A stretch of 38,941 nucleotides of DNA, from assembly GCA_022711435.1 (NCBI GenBank), contig JAKLFB010000049.1, positions 1-38,941 on the forward strand, in the 5' to 3' direction. Below are positions 25,292-34,168 of the stretch, one piece after another. The position numbers and the translations under genes were made by a program. Under the pieces are notes generated by a model, which did not search any database, was not told the DNA's origin, and worked only from the letters and a program-made list of their open reading frames with translations. Position 1 is the first letter of the stretch, and every line of letters begins with the position of its first letter. Source of the stretch: Verrucomicrobiota bacterium (GTDB lineage: Bacteria; Verrucomicrobiota; Verrucomicrobiia; Limisphaerales; UBA1319).

Positions 25292-25319
25292 ATGTTAGCC
25301 ATCCCGGAGGCGGGGTCAA
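25292..25319 (-). promoter_or_regulatory. Candidate promoter of the tol-pal operon
   Basis: TTGACC (25319-25314) and TAACAT (25297-25292) are 16 bp apart, about 25 bp before the tolQ start, giving a short leader that still contains the RBS. The -35 box shares bases with the palindrome at 25317-25328. Confidence 0.5.
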
Positions 25320-25328
25320 AACGTTTTG
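25317..25328. promoter_or_regulatory. Palindromic operator candidate at the tolQ promoter
   Basis: CAAAACGTTTTG is a perfect 12-bp palindrome overlapping the -35 box of the tolQ promoter, in a position suited to a dimeric repressor. The AT-rich core stands out against the GC-rich surroundings. Confidence 0.4.
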
Positions 25329-25378
25329 GACGGGCCCGCGCGGGAATTATTCACGGGCTGCCGCGGCGGCGGGCTGGC

Positions 25379-27430
25379 TCATCGGACGATGCCCAGCGGG
25401 CTGAAGACAAGGTAGAGCAGGAGCGTGATGACCACAACCAGGATCCCCATGGTCCGGGCGGAACGGGAGGAGGCCAGGGGGATCGCGGTCTGCTGCTTGA
25501 ACTCGATCGGCTGAGGCAAGGGCCGCACCATCGTGATCAAGGCCATGATCGCCAGACAGAGCGCGAAACAGACGGCCATCCGGTTGAGGAACTGCAGGTT
25601 GGGAACCGCCACCTTCAAAACCCCGTAGGCAACCATGTTGGTCAGAAGCGCCACGACGCCGCAGAGCGGCGGCCCGCGGCGCACGATCAGGCCGAACACG
25701 AATGCGGCCAGGATGCCGGGGGAGATGAACCCCTGCCCTTCCTGGATGATGGTGAAGATGCTGTTGCTGATCTTGGGGTTGCCCAGCTGCGGCGCCAGCA
25801 GCACGGCGATCGCCGTGAAAACCACCACCGAGAGCCGGCCCAGCAGGACGATCGTTCGCTGGGCTGCCTGGGGAGCGATGTGCTTCTTGAAAATATCGAC
25901 CGCGAAGATCGTCGAGGCCGCATTCAGCATCGCCGCCAGCGAGCTGACCACCGCGCCCAGAAGCGCCGCCAGCACGAACCCCACAATCCCGACGCCCTGG
26001 GGAAGAATGTTCCCCAGAAGCTGCGCCAGGGCGGTGTCGTATTTGTAGGCGATGAGCTTCTCGACGGCCGGCGCCTGGCCCGCGGCTTCGGCAGCCTGGC
26101 GGGTCCGCGCGTTAAAGGCCTCGATCTCCCCCGCCAGCGCGGGGTTCACGTGCCTCCAGGCGTGATCCTCCGAAAGGAAGATCGTGTGCGGCTGGGTGGC
26201 GAGCTCGGGGCTGTCCATCCGCTGCCGGGTGATGGGCAGGACAAACGGATGGCGCGTCTTCACGGCCCGGAGCGCTTCCTCGTCAGGATAGATCGCCAGC
26301 AGGTACTTGCCGGACGGCCACTGCGCAATCTGCTCCGGCCCAGGCGCCGGAGCCGCCGCGACATGCTCAGTGGCGGGATTGGCCTTGAGGTAGCGCGCCA
26401 GGCTGCGGGCGGTGTCTGCGGACGCCTCCAGCCGCATCGAGTTCGAGTAGAGGTTGAAGGCGATGATGCCCGGGATGACAATCACGAACGGGATGAGCAG
26501 CTTCATGAAGGCGGCGAAGACGATCCCTTTCTGGCCCTGAGCCAGCGAGGCCGAGCCGAGCGTCCGCTGGGTGATGTACTGGTTCAATCCCCAGTAGTAA
26601 AAATTCGGGATCCACAAGCCCAGCAGCAGCGCGGTCCACGGCAGCACGCTGTCCGTGGCGGGGAGGAACATGTTCATCCGCGAGCGGTTCAGCGCCCAGA
26701 ATCGCTCGAGCGCGCCCGTGCCCGGATCGAGGGTCTGGATGGCGACGGCGCCTGTCTGGGCGCTGACCACGCTGGCCGCCTCGGTGGCCGTCCCCAGCTT
26801 CTGAAAGGCGAAGAACATGATCACCGCGCCGCCCAGGACCAGGGCGCTCCCCTGGATCAGGTCGGCCCAGGCGCAGGCCTTCAGGCCGCCGGCTGTCACG
26901 TAGAGCATGGCGATTACGCCGATCAGCAGCGATCCGGTAAACAACGTCATGGGCACGCCGGCCTGGCTCGCCAGCGAGCCGATCGTCAGCGCCCCCGAGT
27001 AGGTCACCGACCCCAGCAGCAGCAAATAGATCAGAATCGTCGCGACCGCCATGATGGTGCGCGCCGCGCCGTTGTAGCGGTATTCCAGGAACTCCGGCAT
27101 GGTGAAGATGCCGGCGCGCAGGAAGTAAGGCAGGAATCCGAAGGCCACCACAACCAGCGTGATGGCCGCCATCCACTCGTAGCTGGCGATCGCCAGCCCC
27201 ACGTGGCTGGCCGCGTTGCCGCTCATCCCCACGAATTGCTCGGTCGAGATGTTGGCGGCAATCAGCGAGAAGCCAATCAGCCACCAGCTCAGGCCGCGCC
27301 CCGCCAGGAAATAATCCTCGCTGCTGGCCTTCTGCCGGCTCTTGACCAGGCCGACCGTGACGACGCTGACTACAAACGCCAGGAAAATGACGATATCGAT
27401 CGGAAAGATGCGAAAAGTTTCCGTGGCCAT
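25379..27430 (-). CDS. SSS-family sodium/solute symporter with large loop
   Basis: The 683-residue inner-membrane protein matches the sodium:solute symporter (SGLT-like) family: an N-terminal helix followed by EDYFLAGRGLSWWLIGFSLIAANIS, the family's unwound first core helix, and later SSLAAMLNAASTIFAVDIF. About 13-14 helices are expected. A hydrophilic insert of about 130 residues (roughly 325-455) lies between the helix ending FNLYSN and the one starting near LLGNILPQG; relatives have far less there. The substrate is probably a sugar or related small molecule, which is inference. It starts at ATG 27430 with no strong RBS and ends 111 bp before tolQ. Confidence 0.88.
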   Translation of the reverse strand: MATETFRIFPIDIVIFLAFVVSVVTVGLVKSRQKASSEDYFLAGRGLSWWLIGFSLIAANISTEQFVGMSGNAASHVGLAIASYEWMAAITLVVVAFGFLPYFLRAGIFTMPEFLEYRYNGAARTIMAVATILIYLLLLGSVTYSGALTIGSLASQAGVPMTLFTGSLLIGVIAMLYVTAGGLKACAWADLIQGSALVLGGAVIMFFAFQKLGTATEAASVVSAQTGAVAIQTLDPGTGALERFWALNRSRMNMFLPATDSVLPWTALLLGLWIPNFYYWGLNQYITQRTLGSASLAQGQKGIVFAAFMKLLIPFVIVIPGIIAFNLYSNSMRLEASADTARSLARYLKANPATEHVAAAPAPGPEQIAQWPSGKYLLAIYPDEEALRAVKTRHPFVLPITRQRMDSPELATQPHTIFLSEDHAWRHVNPALAGEIEAFNARTRQAAEAAGQAPAVEKLIAYKYDTALAQLLGNILPQGVGIVGFVLAALLGAVVSSLAAMLNAASTIFAVDIFKKHIAPQAAQRTIVLLGRLSVVVFTAIAVLLAPQLGNPKISNSIFTIIQEGQGFISPGILAAFVFGLIVRRGPPLCGVVALLTNMVAYGVLKVAVPNLQFLNRMAVCFALCLAIMALITMVRPLPQPIEFKQQTAIPLASSRSARTMGILVVVITLLLYLVFSPLGIVR

Positions 27431-27701
27431 AAATGACTTTCGTGCGCCAATGGTTCAGTTCGGCTGCCGGACCAACTGCCAGCCGCTCCCCCTGCCGAAC
27501 AAGGGGCTGCGCGGGCCGGACTCGATTCGTTTAATGGGTTCGCCCATCAATGTCAACCCGCGCTTCTCCTTCCTGGAAGATGGATCCGGACCGGCGGACG
27601 CCTCCGCCATGATCCCGGCGATCCGGCCAGTGCGGGCTTGACCGTTCAGCAGGATGCCGGTAGCACTGGCAGCAATCTCTCTCCGAAAGCGGAGCGGTCT
27701 G
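27431..27701. other. Divergent intergenic region between the two transporter genes
   Basis: This 271-bp stretch separates the divergent SSS and GntP genes. It holds a small hairpin ATGGG-TTCG-CCCAT (27534-27547) with a UUCG-type loop, and a weak promoter-like pair for gntP (TTGACC 27638-27643, TAGCAC 27661-27666). A 63-codon open frame (27450-27641, plus) has fair codon bias but no RBS or known content. Confidence 0.4.
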
Positions 27702-29144
27702 ATGATGAACGTCCTTTTGGCAGCCGCGCCCATCGGCCCCCTGTGGTGGCCGCTGGCGGTGCTTGGGATCAGCGTGGGGCTGATCGTGTTCCTGATCACG
27801 GTCTTGCGGATGCATGCGTTTCTGGCGCTGATCCTGGCCGCATTCACGGCGGGATTGCTGGCCTGGCCGGGCACGCTGCCGCCTGCCGCCGGCGGATCTG
27901 CAAGCCACTGGGTCCGGGCGATCGAGCTGACAACCGCCGAGTTCGGCACCACGGCCGGCAAGATTGGAGTGGTGATCGCCCTGGCCTCCGTGATCGGCTT
28001 CTGCCTGCTGGAGAGCGGCGGGGCCGACAAGGTCGTGCGCCGGTTTCTGGCGGTTTTCGGGCAGAGGCGGGCAGGGCTGGCGCTGCTGGCCAGCAGCTAT
28101 ATCATCTCCATCCCCATCTTCTTCGACACGTTCTTCATGCTGGTCGTCCCGCTGGCCAAGGCGCTTCGGCTCCGGCTCGGGCGGGATTACCTGCTCTATG
28201 TGATGGCGATCTGCTGCGCGGGCTCGGTCACGCACTCGATGATCGCGCCGCATCCCGGCCCGCTGGCCATGGCCGAGACGCTCAAGCTCGACCTCGGCCT
28301 GACGCTGGTGGCCGGCCTCCTTGCGGGGATCCTCCCCGTAGGCGGCGCATGGCTGGTGGCCCATTGGCTGAACCGCCGGTTCGAGGTGCCGCTGCGCGAC
28401 GTCCCGGGCAGCACGCTCGATGAGCTCCGCCAGATCGCCGAGCTGCGCGAGGACATGCTCCCCTCCTTCGTCGCTTCCATCCTGCCGATCATCGTCCCGG
28501 TGGTCTTGATCGGCGGGGCGTCCATCCTGGCGGCCTTGGGCGGGGCGGTTCAGTACCCGCGCCTGTTCCCCTGGATCGAGTTCGCCGGCAACCGCAACGT
28601 GGCGCTGTGCGTCGGGGCGGCCCTGGCCATGGTGTTGCTGGCGCGCCAGCGGGGGTATTCTGTAGCGCGGATCTGCGAGCGCATCGGCCCCTCCTTCGAG
28701 ACCGCCGGAACCATCATCCTGATCACCGCCGCAGGCGGCGCCTTCGGGCTGATGCTGAAGAACGCAGGCGTGGGAGACGCGATCCGGACCATCGCCGAGG
28801 GGCGCGAGGTCAATTACCTGTGGCTGGCCTATGCTGTGGCCTGTGTGATCCGAATCGCTCAGGGCTCCGCCACCGTGGCGATGCTGACAACCGCAGCCAT
28901 GATGCTGCCCATCGTCGAGAGCGGCGCCGGCCTGCCCTATCACCCGGTCTACCTCTTCCTGGCGATCGGATTCGGCGCGATGATCATGTCCTGGATGAAC
29001 GACAGCGGGTTCTGGGTCGTGAGCAGGCTGAGCGGGTTCACGGAGAAAGAGACGCTCCGGAGCTGGACGGTGGTGGTGACAGTCAACTCCTTCCTCGGAA
29101 TGCTCGTGACGTGGGCGGCCTCGATGGTCCTGCCGCTGAAATAG
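27702..29144 (+). CDS. GntP-family gluconate-type permease
   Basis: The 480-residue protein is almost wholly hydrophobic, with about 12 membrane helices. The segment IISIPIFFDTFFMLVVPLAKAL (about 148-168) is the mark of the GntP group of gluconate:proton symporters, and RIAQGSATVAMLTTAAMM lies in the second half as in relatives. I chose the ATG pair at 27702, with GGAG seven bases upstream; the frame is open further back to 27654 but without support. Gluconate or another sugar acid is the likely cargo, in keeping with the GH28-like enzyme and sugar oxidoreductase in the window. The related idonate and ketogluconate permeases cannot be told apart. Confidence 0.85.
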   Translation: MMNVLLAAAPIGPLWWPLAVLGISVGLIVFLITVLRMHAFLALILAAFTAGLLAWPGTLPPAAGGSASHWVRAIELTTAEFGTTAGKIGVVIALASVIGFCLLESGGADKVVRRFLAVFGQRRAGLALLASSYIISIPIFFDTFFMLVVPLAKALRLRLGRDYLLYVMAICCAGSVTHSMIAPHPGPLAMAETLKLDLGLTLVAGLLAGILPVGGAWLVAHWLNRRFEVPLRDVPGSTLDELRQIAELREDMLPSFVASILPIIVPVVLIGGASILAALGGAVQYPRLFPWIEFAGNRNVALCVGAALAMVLLARQRGYSVARICERIGPSFETAGTIILITAAGGAFGLMLKNAGVGDAIRTIAEGREVNYLWLAYAVACVIRIAQGSATVAMLTTAAMMLPIVESGAGLPYHPVYLFLAIGFGAMIMSWMNDSGFWVVSRLSGFTEKETLRSWTVVVTVNSFLGMLVTWAASMVLPLK

Positions 29145-29247
29145 TCCCTGGGCCGGGCGGGCGCCCGAGGAGCTTCACCATCCATGCGCGCACCATCCTG
29201 CCCCGGCCATCCCTTCACAGGCTCCGCCTGCGGCCCCCCCCGCAGCA

Positions 29248-30018
29248 TCACAACCCCGGAGCGTGCTGCCGGTTCCACGCAACCGCATCCGCATAGCGGA
29301 CGCCGGCCCCCCCGAACAGGTCCAGGGCCGATCCGATCGTCAGGTCGATCCGACCCATGCCGATCTGGTGGACCCGGTCGAGGTCGGCGATGGACCGGGC
29401 CCCGCCGGCATAGGTCGCGGGGCGCGGCGACCATTCCGCCAGCCATCGGACCAGCCGATCATCGATCCCCTGGCACAATCCTTCGTGGTCGACTGCATGG
29501 ACGAGGAACTCCGCGCAGCAAGAGCCCAGCTGCCCGAACAGGTCGCGCCGCAACGGCTCGTTGGTCAGTGTCTGATATCGGTCCGTGACCACAAGGTACT
29601 GATCCTCGCGCCGGCGGCAGCTCAGGTCGAGAACCAAGCGGCGGCTGCCGACCGCGCGCACCAGCTCATCGAGCCGGCCCCAATCGATCCGCCCGGCGTG
29701 GAACACCCACGAGGTGACAATGACGTGGCTGGCCCCGGCATCGAGCCATGCGGCGGCATTGTCGGGCCGGATCCCGCCGCCGACCTGCAGCCCGCCCGGG
29801 TAGGCCGCCAGGGCCGATCGCGCCGCGACCTCGTTGCCGGGGCCGAGCATGATGACGTGGCCGCCGGCCAGACCGTCCTGGCGATAGCGCTCCGCATACC
29901 AGGAGGCGGGCCGATCCGCCACGAAATGGGTGCGGAGCCCGACGCCATCGTCCCGCAGCGAGCCGCCGACGATCTGCTTGACCCGGCCTTCATGAAGATC
30001 GATGCACGGTCGAAACAT
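29248..30018 (-). CDS. hisA: Eukaryotic-type HisA (ProFAR isomerase)
   Basis: The 256-residue TIM-barrel protein begins MFRPCIDLHEGRVKQIVGG, the start typical of the yeast and plant form of 5-ProFAR isomerase and unlike ordinary bacterial HisA. The phosphate-binding parts LQVGGGIRPDNAAAWLDAG (about 92-110) and ATYAGGARSIADLD (about 200-213) are present. The enzyme opens the ribose of ProFAR in histidine synthesis. I chose the ATG at 30018, as the family begins exactly there. No other his biosynthesis gene is in the window; only hisS, 19 kb away. A candidate promoter lies so close that the transcript might be leaderless. Confidence 0.82.
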   Translation of the reverse strand: MFRPCIDLHEGRVKQIVGGSLRDDGVGLRTHFVADRPASWYAERYRQDGLAGGHVIMLGPGNEVAARSALAAYPGGLQVGGGIRPDNAAAWLDAGASHVIVTSWVFHAGRIDWGRLDELVRAVGSRRLVLDLSCRRREDQYLVVTDRYQTLTNEPLRRDLFGQLGSCCAEFLVHAVDHEGLCQGIDDRLVRWLAEWSPRPATYAGGARSIADLDRVHQIGMGRIDLTIGSALDLFGGAGVRYADAVAWNRQHAPGL

Positions 30019-30024
30019 GCTGCC

Positions 30025-30054
30025 ACTATACACAACGGACCGTTCTCGGGGCAA
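30025..30054 (-). promoter_or_regulatory. Candidate hisA promoter, possibly leaderless
   Basis: TTGCCC (30054-30049) and TATAGT (30030-30025) are 18 bp apart on the minus strand. Only six bases separate the -10 box from the ATG at 30018, so transcription would begin at or next to the start codon. Confidence 0.35.
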
Positions 30055-30187
30055 AACGGTTCGCCGAGAAAGGCGATCGCTCCGAATTGCGTCGTCGGGC
30101 GCGGGATTCGGGACGGAATCGGCGGCCTTTCTCCCGGCCGGCAAGCCCGCTCGATGGATCCCCGGAGGCCGCCGGCGCTCCCCTGCC

Positions 30188-31564
30188 CTACCGGCCATCG
30201 CGGATCTCGTTTAGCATCCGCGCCACCTCGCTCACCAGCTGCTCGGCCGCGCCCGGCGCAAACGGGCTCGATCGGACCTCATAGCCGCCCTGCGGATACG
30301 CAGCCGCGATTGGCAGGTAGCCCGCTGCCCCGTTGCAATGCGTGACCACCACCGTCATCCGGAATGGCGACGCCGCCTTGATCGCCGAACCGATCTCGTT
30401 GAAAATCTCGCCGCCCAAGCCCACCCAGGCAACCTCGCCCACCCGCCCCACGGTCACATTGAGCTCGGTCGGCGGATGGTCTGCCGGAGCGGCCTCCTCG
30501 TTTCGGGGCTTGCCCGGCAGCCGGAGGGTGCGGAACACGGATCGGACCGGCCCATCCGCGGAGCCGGCCGGCACCCGCTCGATCACGCGAGCGGCCTCTT
30601 CGCCGAGGAACGTCCCCAGCAGCACCGCCTCCGGGACCCAGCCCCGCTCGGCGCGGAACTCGGGCAGGACGCGGAACCAAGGATCGATGTTGCCCGACGC
30701 GCCCGCAAAGGCGGCCGCGATCAGCCCATTGCCCAGATACGTTTCCAGAAACTGCTCGGCGATGCCGTGGACATCCCCGGTAATCCGGAGGTTCCGCGGG
30801 CCCATCGCGGTGCTGTGGGTCGGGTAGGCAAAAAGGACCGCCCGAGCGCTCCCATCCGCGCCCGCGATCCGGAGGACCTGCACCTCGCGATCGACCGGCT
30901 CGAGCGGGTTTCGTCCCAGCACGATGCTCGGTTTGCCATCCTTGTCTCGGACCGGTTCCCGGCGGTTGACGCCGACGGGGCATGCCCCTGAACCCGAGGC
31001 CACTTGGGCTGGGGCCAGGCGGCTCCGGGCGGCGCCAACCGTCTCGATCAGACGCCCCTCGAGCCAGCGGGTGTATTCGACATTGCTCGGCGGCAGCCGG
31101 GATGGGTCATGGCCCAGCTGCGGTCCGCCGTGGGTGTGAATGGCAGTCAGAAACAGCTCTTCCGGCTCGAGCCCGCACGCCTCGAGTATCGCCTGGCGCA
31201 TCGAGCCGCTCGTCTCCCCATAATAGCCAATCAGATCGGTGGACACCAGCACCACGCTCCGCCCGCCCTCCGCGAACACCGCGACGCGAGCCGACAGCGG
31301 ATCGTGCACCCCTTGAGAGAGTTCCTTCCGGCTCGCGTATCCGGCCAGAAGCACCGGCTGGCCCGGCGTGATGTCCGCCCGGGCAAATCCGGCTCGCAGC
31401 CCTCCCGGCGATTGGCCGGCGGCTGGCTGCGCCGGGGCCGATCCCGCCGCCGCCATGCATGCGACCCCCGCTCCGAGGAGTGATCCTGCCCAAACCACGC
31501 TCGAAATGAAATGGCGCGACCGCCCGGCCCGAGTGCTCGACATGGTGTTCATGCGAAAATCCAT
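30188..31564 (-). CDS. Neutral/alkaline ceramidase-like secreted hydrolase
   Basis: The 458-residue protein has a signal-like N-terminus (hydrophobic about 20-40), then AGFARADITPG (about 58-68), GVHDPLSARV, AIHTHGGPQ (about 141-149) and YPTHSTAMGP with ITGDVHG, which together are the metal-site and fold marks of the neutral ceramidase N-terminal family. True ceramidases are about 650 residues with a C-terminal beta domain; this shorter form lacks it. The family cleaves amide bonds of ceramides, but short bacterial members are largely uncharacterised. AAAGGAG six bases before the ATG at 31564 is the strongest RBS I saw. It follows the glycyl radical enzyme by 90 bp. Confidence 0.78.
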   Translation of the reverse strand: MDFRMNTMSSTRAGRSRHFISSVVWAGSLLGAGVACMAAAGSAPAQPAAGQSPGGLRAGFARADITPGQPVLLAGYASRKELSQGVHDPLSARVAVFAEGGRSVVLVSTDLIGYYGETSGSMRQAILEACGLEPEELFLTAIHTHGGPQLGHDPSRLPPSNVEYTRWLEGRLIETVGAARSRLAPAQVASGSGACPVGVNRREPVRDKDGKPSIVLGRNPLEPVDREVQVLRIAGADGSARAVLFAYPTHSTAMGPRNLRITGDVHGIAEQFLETYLGNGLIAAAFAGASGNIDPWFRVLPEFRAERGWVPEAVLLGTFLGEEAARVIERVPAGSADGPVRSVFRTLRLPGKPRNEEAAPADHPPTELNVTVGRVGEVAWVGLGGEIFNEIGSAIKAASPFRMTVVVTHCNGAAGYLPIAAAYPQGGYEVRSSPFAPGAAEQLVSEVARMLNEIRDGR

Positions 31565-31654
31565 ACCTCACTCCTTTGCGGAATTCAATGCGCGCCGCAA
31601 GCCGATCCCGTGCCCGCGGCCCGGCGCCAGAGCAGGCCTCCGGCGTCGCTCGGC

Positions 31655-34135
31655 TCAATCCGGCGCGCCAAAGCCATCATGCTCGGTGCGGGCGATGATC
31701 TCCTCCTGGAGCTCCCTCGAGAGGTCGCAGAAATAGTCGCTGTAGCCTGCCACCCGGACGATGAGATCGCGGTGCTCGTCGGGATGAGCCTGGGCTTTCC
31801 GCAAGGTCTCGGCCGTGGTGACGTTGAATTGCACGTGGTGGCCGCCCATCTTGAAATAGCCTCGAACCAGGTGCGCCCAGCTGTCGAGCCCCTCGTCGCC
31901 GGCGACGAGCGCGGGGGTGAATTTCATGTTGAGGAGCGTGCCGCCGGTCTTGACATGGTCCATTTTGGCGGCGCTCTTGAACACGGCGGTGGGGCCGCGC
32001 CGATCGGCGCCTTGCACGGGGCTGATCCCCTCGGACAGCGGCAGCCCCGCCTTTCGCCCGTCGGGCATCGCGCCGGTCACGCTGCCGAAATAGACGTGGC
32101 ACGTGGTCGGCAGCATCTCGACCCGGTAAGCGCCGCCGCGCGCGTCGGGCCGTCCATCGACCTCCTCGAAGCACGCGTTGAAGACCTCGATCATGAGGGC
32201 GTCGGCGTCGTCGTCGTCATTGCCGTATTTGGGGACGCGGTGGACGAGGCGCTGGCGCAGAGGCTCCTGCCCTTCGAAGTTGGCATCGAGGATGTCCACC
32301 AGCCGCGACAGCGGCAGCGAAGCCGGAGAGGCCTGCGGCGCCAGGAGCTCATCCACGTAATCGGCGGTGATCCGGTCCAGCTCCTCCGCCGTGGGGCGCG
32401 ACGAGGCCCGCGGCCGCGCGCGGCGGGCGCCGTCCTTGTAGCAGAGCTGCCGGATCCCGCTCAGGCAGTCGGCGATGCTCCCCAGGCCCACCATCTGGAT
32501 GAACGTGTTGTTGTAGCGCGCCCCGCCCGCGTTGTAGTCGCGCCCGTTCGCGATGCAATCGTCGATCAGCACGCTCAGGAACGGCGCCGGCATGTGATCG
32601 GCATACATCCGCTCGATCAGCCGGCTGCCGCGGATCTTGATCTCGAGGAAGTGCCGGAGCTGGCTGCGGAACGCGCGGAGCAGGTCCTCGAAGGTCGAGA
32701 AGCTGTCCGGGGCGCCTGTCCGCGGGCCCAGCTGCCTGCCCGTGCGCGGATCGCGGCCGTCGTGGAGCGCGATCTCGAGCACCTTCACCAGATTGAAATA
32801 GCCGGTCAGGATGTAGGCCTCCTTGCCGAACGCGCCCACCTCGACGCAGCCGCTGCACCCGCCCGCCCGCGCGTCCTCGAGGGTTTTGCCCTGGCGAACC
32901 TGCTCCTCGACCACCGAGTCGGCGTTGAAGATCGACGGGAATCCATACCCTTTGGCGAGGACCCGCAAGGCATGCTCGAGGAGCGCGTCGGGGCTCTTGC
33001 GCGAGAGCTGGATGTTCGTGCTGGGCTGGAGCAGGTGCATCTCGGCAACGATGTCCAGCAGCATGTGCGAGATCTCGTTGGAGGCGTCCGAACCGCTCCG
33101 CAGGAGGCCGCCGATGTTGATGTTCGCGAAGTCGGTGTAGGTGCCGCTCTCGGCCGCCGTCACGCCGACCTTGGGCGGCGCCGGATGGTTGTTGAACTTG
33201 ATGAAGAAGCACTCGAGCAGCTCGCGCGCCGATTCGCGCGTCAGCGACCCGTCCGCCAGCCCGCGCTCGTAGAACGGCAGAAGATGCTGATCCAGATGAC
33301 CCGGATTGAACGAATCCCATCCGTTCAGCTCGGTGATCACGCCCAGATGGCAGAACCAGTAATACTGGAGCGCCTCATGGAAATCGCGGGGGGCGTGGGC
33401 GGGAACCCGCGAGCACGCATCGGCGATCTTCCGCAGCTCGGCCTGGCGGCGCGGATCGGGCTGGCGCGCCGCGAGGTCGCGCGCCAGCGCCGCATGGCGC
33501 TCGGCCAACACCATCAGCGCGTCGCACGAGATGTCGAACGACTCGAGCGCCTGGCCCTTCTCGTACGCATGCGGGTCCTGCAGGAAGTCCAGCCGTGACC
33601 GGGCATCCGCGATGTCCTTTTTGAAATCGAGCATCCCTTTGGCGTAGATCTTGTCGTCGAGAACGGTGTGCCCGGGCGCGCGCTGCTCCATGAACTCCGT
33701 GAAGACGCCGGCGTCATAGGCGTCCCGCCATTCCGGCGGCAGCTCGTTGAACATCCGGTCCCGCATCGAGCGGCCGCGCCAGTACGGGATCACCGTCTGC
33801 TCGTACGCCCGGAGGCATTCGTCGTCCACGCGATACCAGGTCTTCGGGCGGGAATCGAGGATCCGGAGGTCGTCGAGGCTGTGGCAGGTGAGCTCCGGAA
33901 ACGTGGGCACGACCTTCGGGGCCGGGCCCCGCTCGCCCACGATCAGCTCGTCTTCGCCAATCCAGATGGCCTTGTGCTCGCAGAGGTGAAGGAAGGCTCG
34001 GGCCCGCAAGACCGGCACGGAGTGCCTGCCCTCGCTGGCCCGGTAAAACTCGGTGAGCAATCGCGCGCGCTCGGCGGTCAGGGACGGCGCCGTGTCGAGG
34101 CTCAGCCGGCGCAGCTTGGCGGTGCGTTCAGTCAT
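31655..34135 (-). CDS. Glycyl radical enzyme, HypD/PFL2-like
   Basis: The 826-residue protein has the PFL-like barrel domain and the C-terminal glycyl radical domain. The catalytic cysteine is C430 in SGCVEVG; the glutamate two residues later (E432) is the mark of the dehydratase branch. The radical glycine is G797 in RVAGYSDYF. The run GCVEVGAFGKEAYILTGYF resembles trans-4-hydroxy-L-proline dehydratase (HypD). The reaction is therefore probably a radical dehydration; other possible substrates are diols or related hydroxy compounds. The ATG at 34135 has AGGA eight bases upstream. It lies 33 bp after the amidohydrolase gene. No radical-SAM activating enzyme is in the window, yet such enzymes need one. 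It implies at least facultatively anaerobic growth. Confidence 0.85.
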   Translation of the reverse strand: MTERTAKLRRLSLDTAPSLTAERARLLTEFYRASEGRHSVPVLRARAFLHLCEHKAIWIGEDELIVGERGPAPKVVPTFPELTCHSLDDLRILDSRPKTWYRVDDECLRAYEQTVIPYWRGRSMRDRMFNELPPEWRDAYDAGVFTEFMEQRAPGHTVLDDKIYAKGMLDFKKDIADARSRLDFLQDPHAYEKGQALESFDISCDALMVLAERHAALARDLAARQPDPRRQAELRKIADACSRVPAHAPRDFHEALQYYWFCHLGVITELNGWDSFNPGHLDQHLLPFYERGLADGSLTRESARELLECFFIKFNNHPAPPKVGVTAAESGTYTDFANINIGGLLRSGSDASNEISHMLLDIVAEMHLLQPSTNIQLSRKSPDALLEHALRVLAKGYGFPSIFNADSVVEEQVRQGKTLEDARAGGCSGCVEVGAFGKEAYILTGYFNLVKVLEIALHDGRDPRTGRQLGPRTGAPDSFSTFEDLLRAFRSQLRHFLEIKIRGSRLIERMYADHMPAPFLSVLIDDCIANGRDYNAGGARYNNTFIQMVGLGSIADCLSGIRQLCYKDGARRARPRASSRPTAEELDRITADYVDELLAPQASPASLPLSRLVDILDANFEGQEPLRQRLVHRVPKYGNDDDDADALMIEVFNACFEEVDGRPDARGGAYRVEMLPTTCHVYFGSVTGAMPDGRKAGLPLSEGISPVQGADRRGPTAVFKSAAKMDHVKTGGTLLNMKFTPALVAGDEGLDSWAHLVRGYFKMGGHHVQFNVTTAETLRKAQAHPDEHRDLIVRVAGYSDYFCDLSRELQEEIIARTEHDGFGAPD

Positions 34136-34168
34136 CGGAGAACATCCTACCATCATCGGACCCGGATG

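Noticed and set aside
24446..27436. A 996-codon open frame on the plus strand opposite tolQ and the symporter gene
   Set aside because: It mirrors real genes on the other strand, spans two of them and an intergenic gap, and is rich in Arg, Gly, His and Asp with no known domain. It is a high-GC shadow.
27450..27641. A possible 63-residue protein between the transporter genes
   Set aside because: Codon bias is fair, but there is no RBS, no known motif and it overlaps the control region of both neighbours.
31511..33598. A 695-codon plus-strand frame opposite the glycyl radical enzyme
   Set aside because: Shadow of a gene with clear catalytic motifs; no RBS or recognised content.
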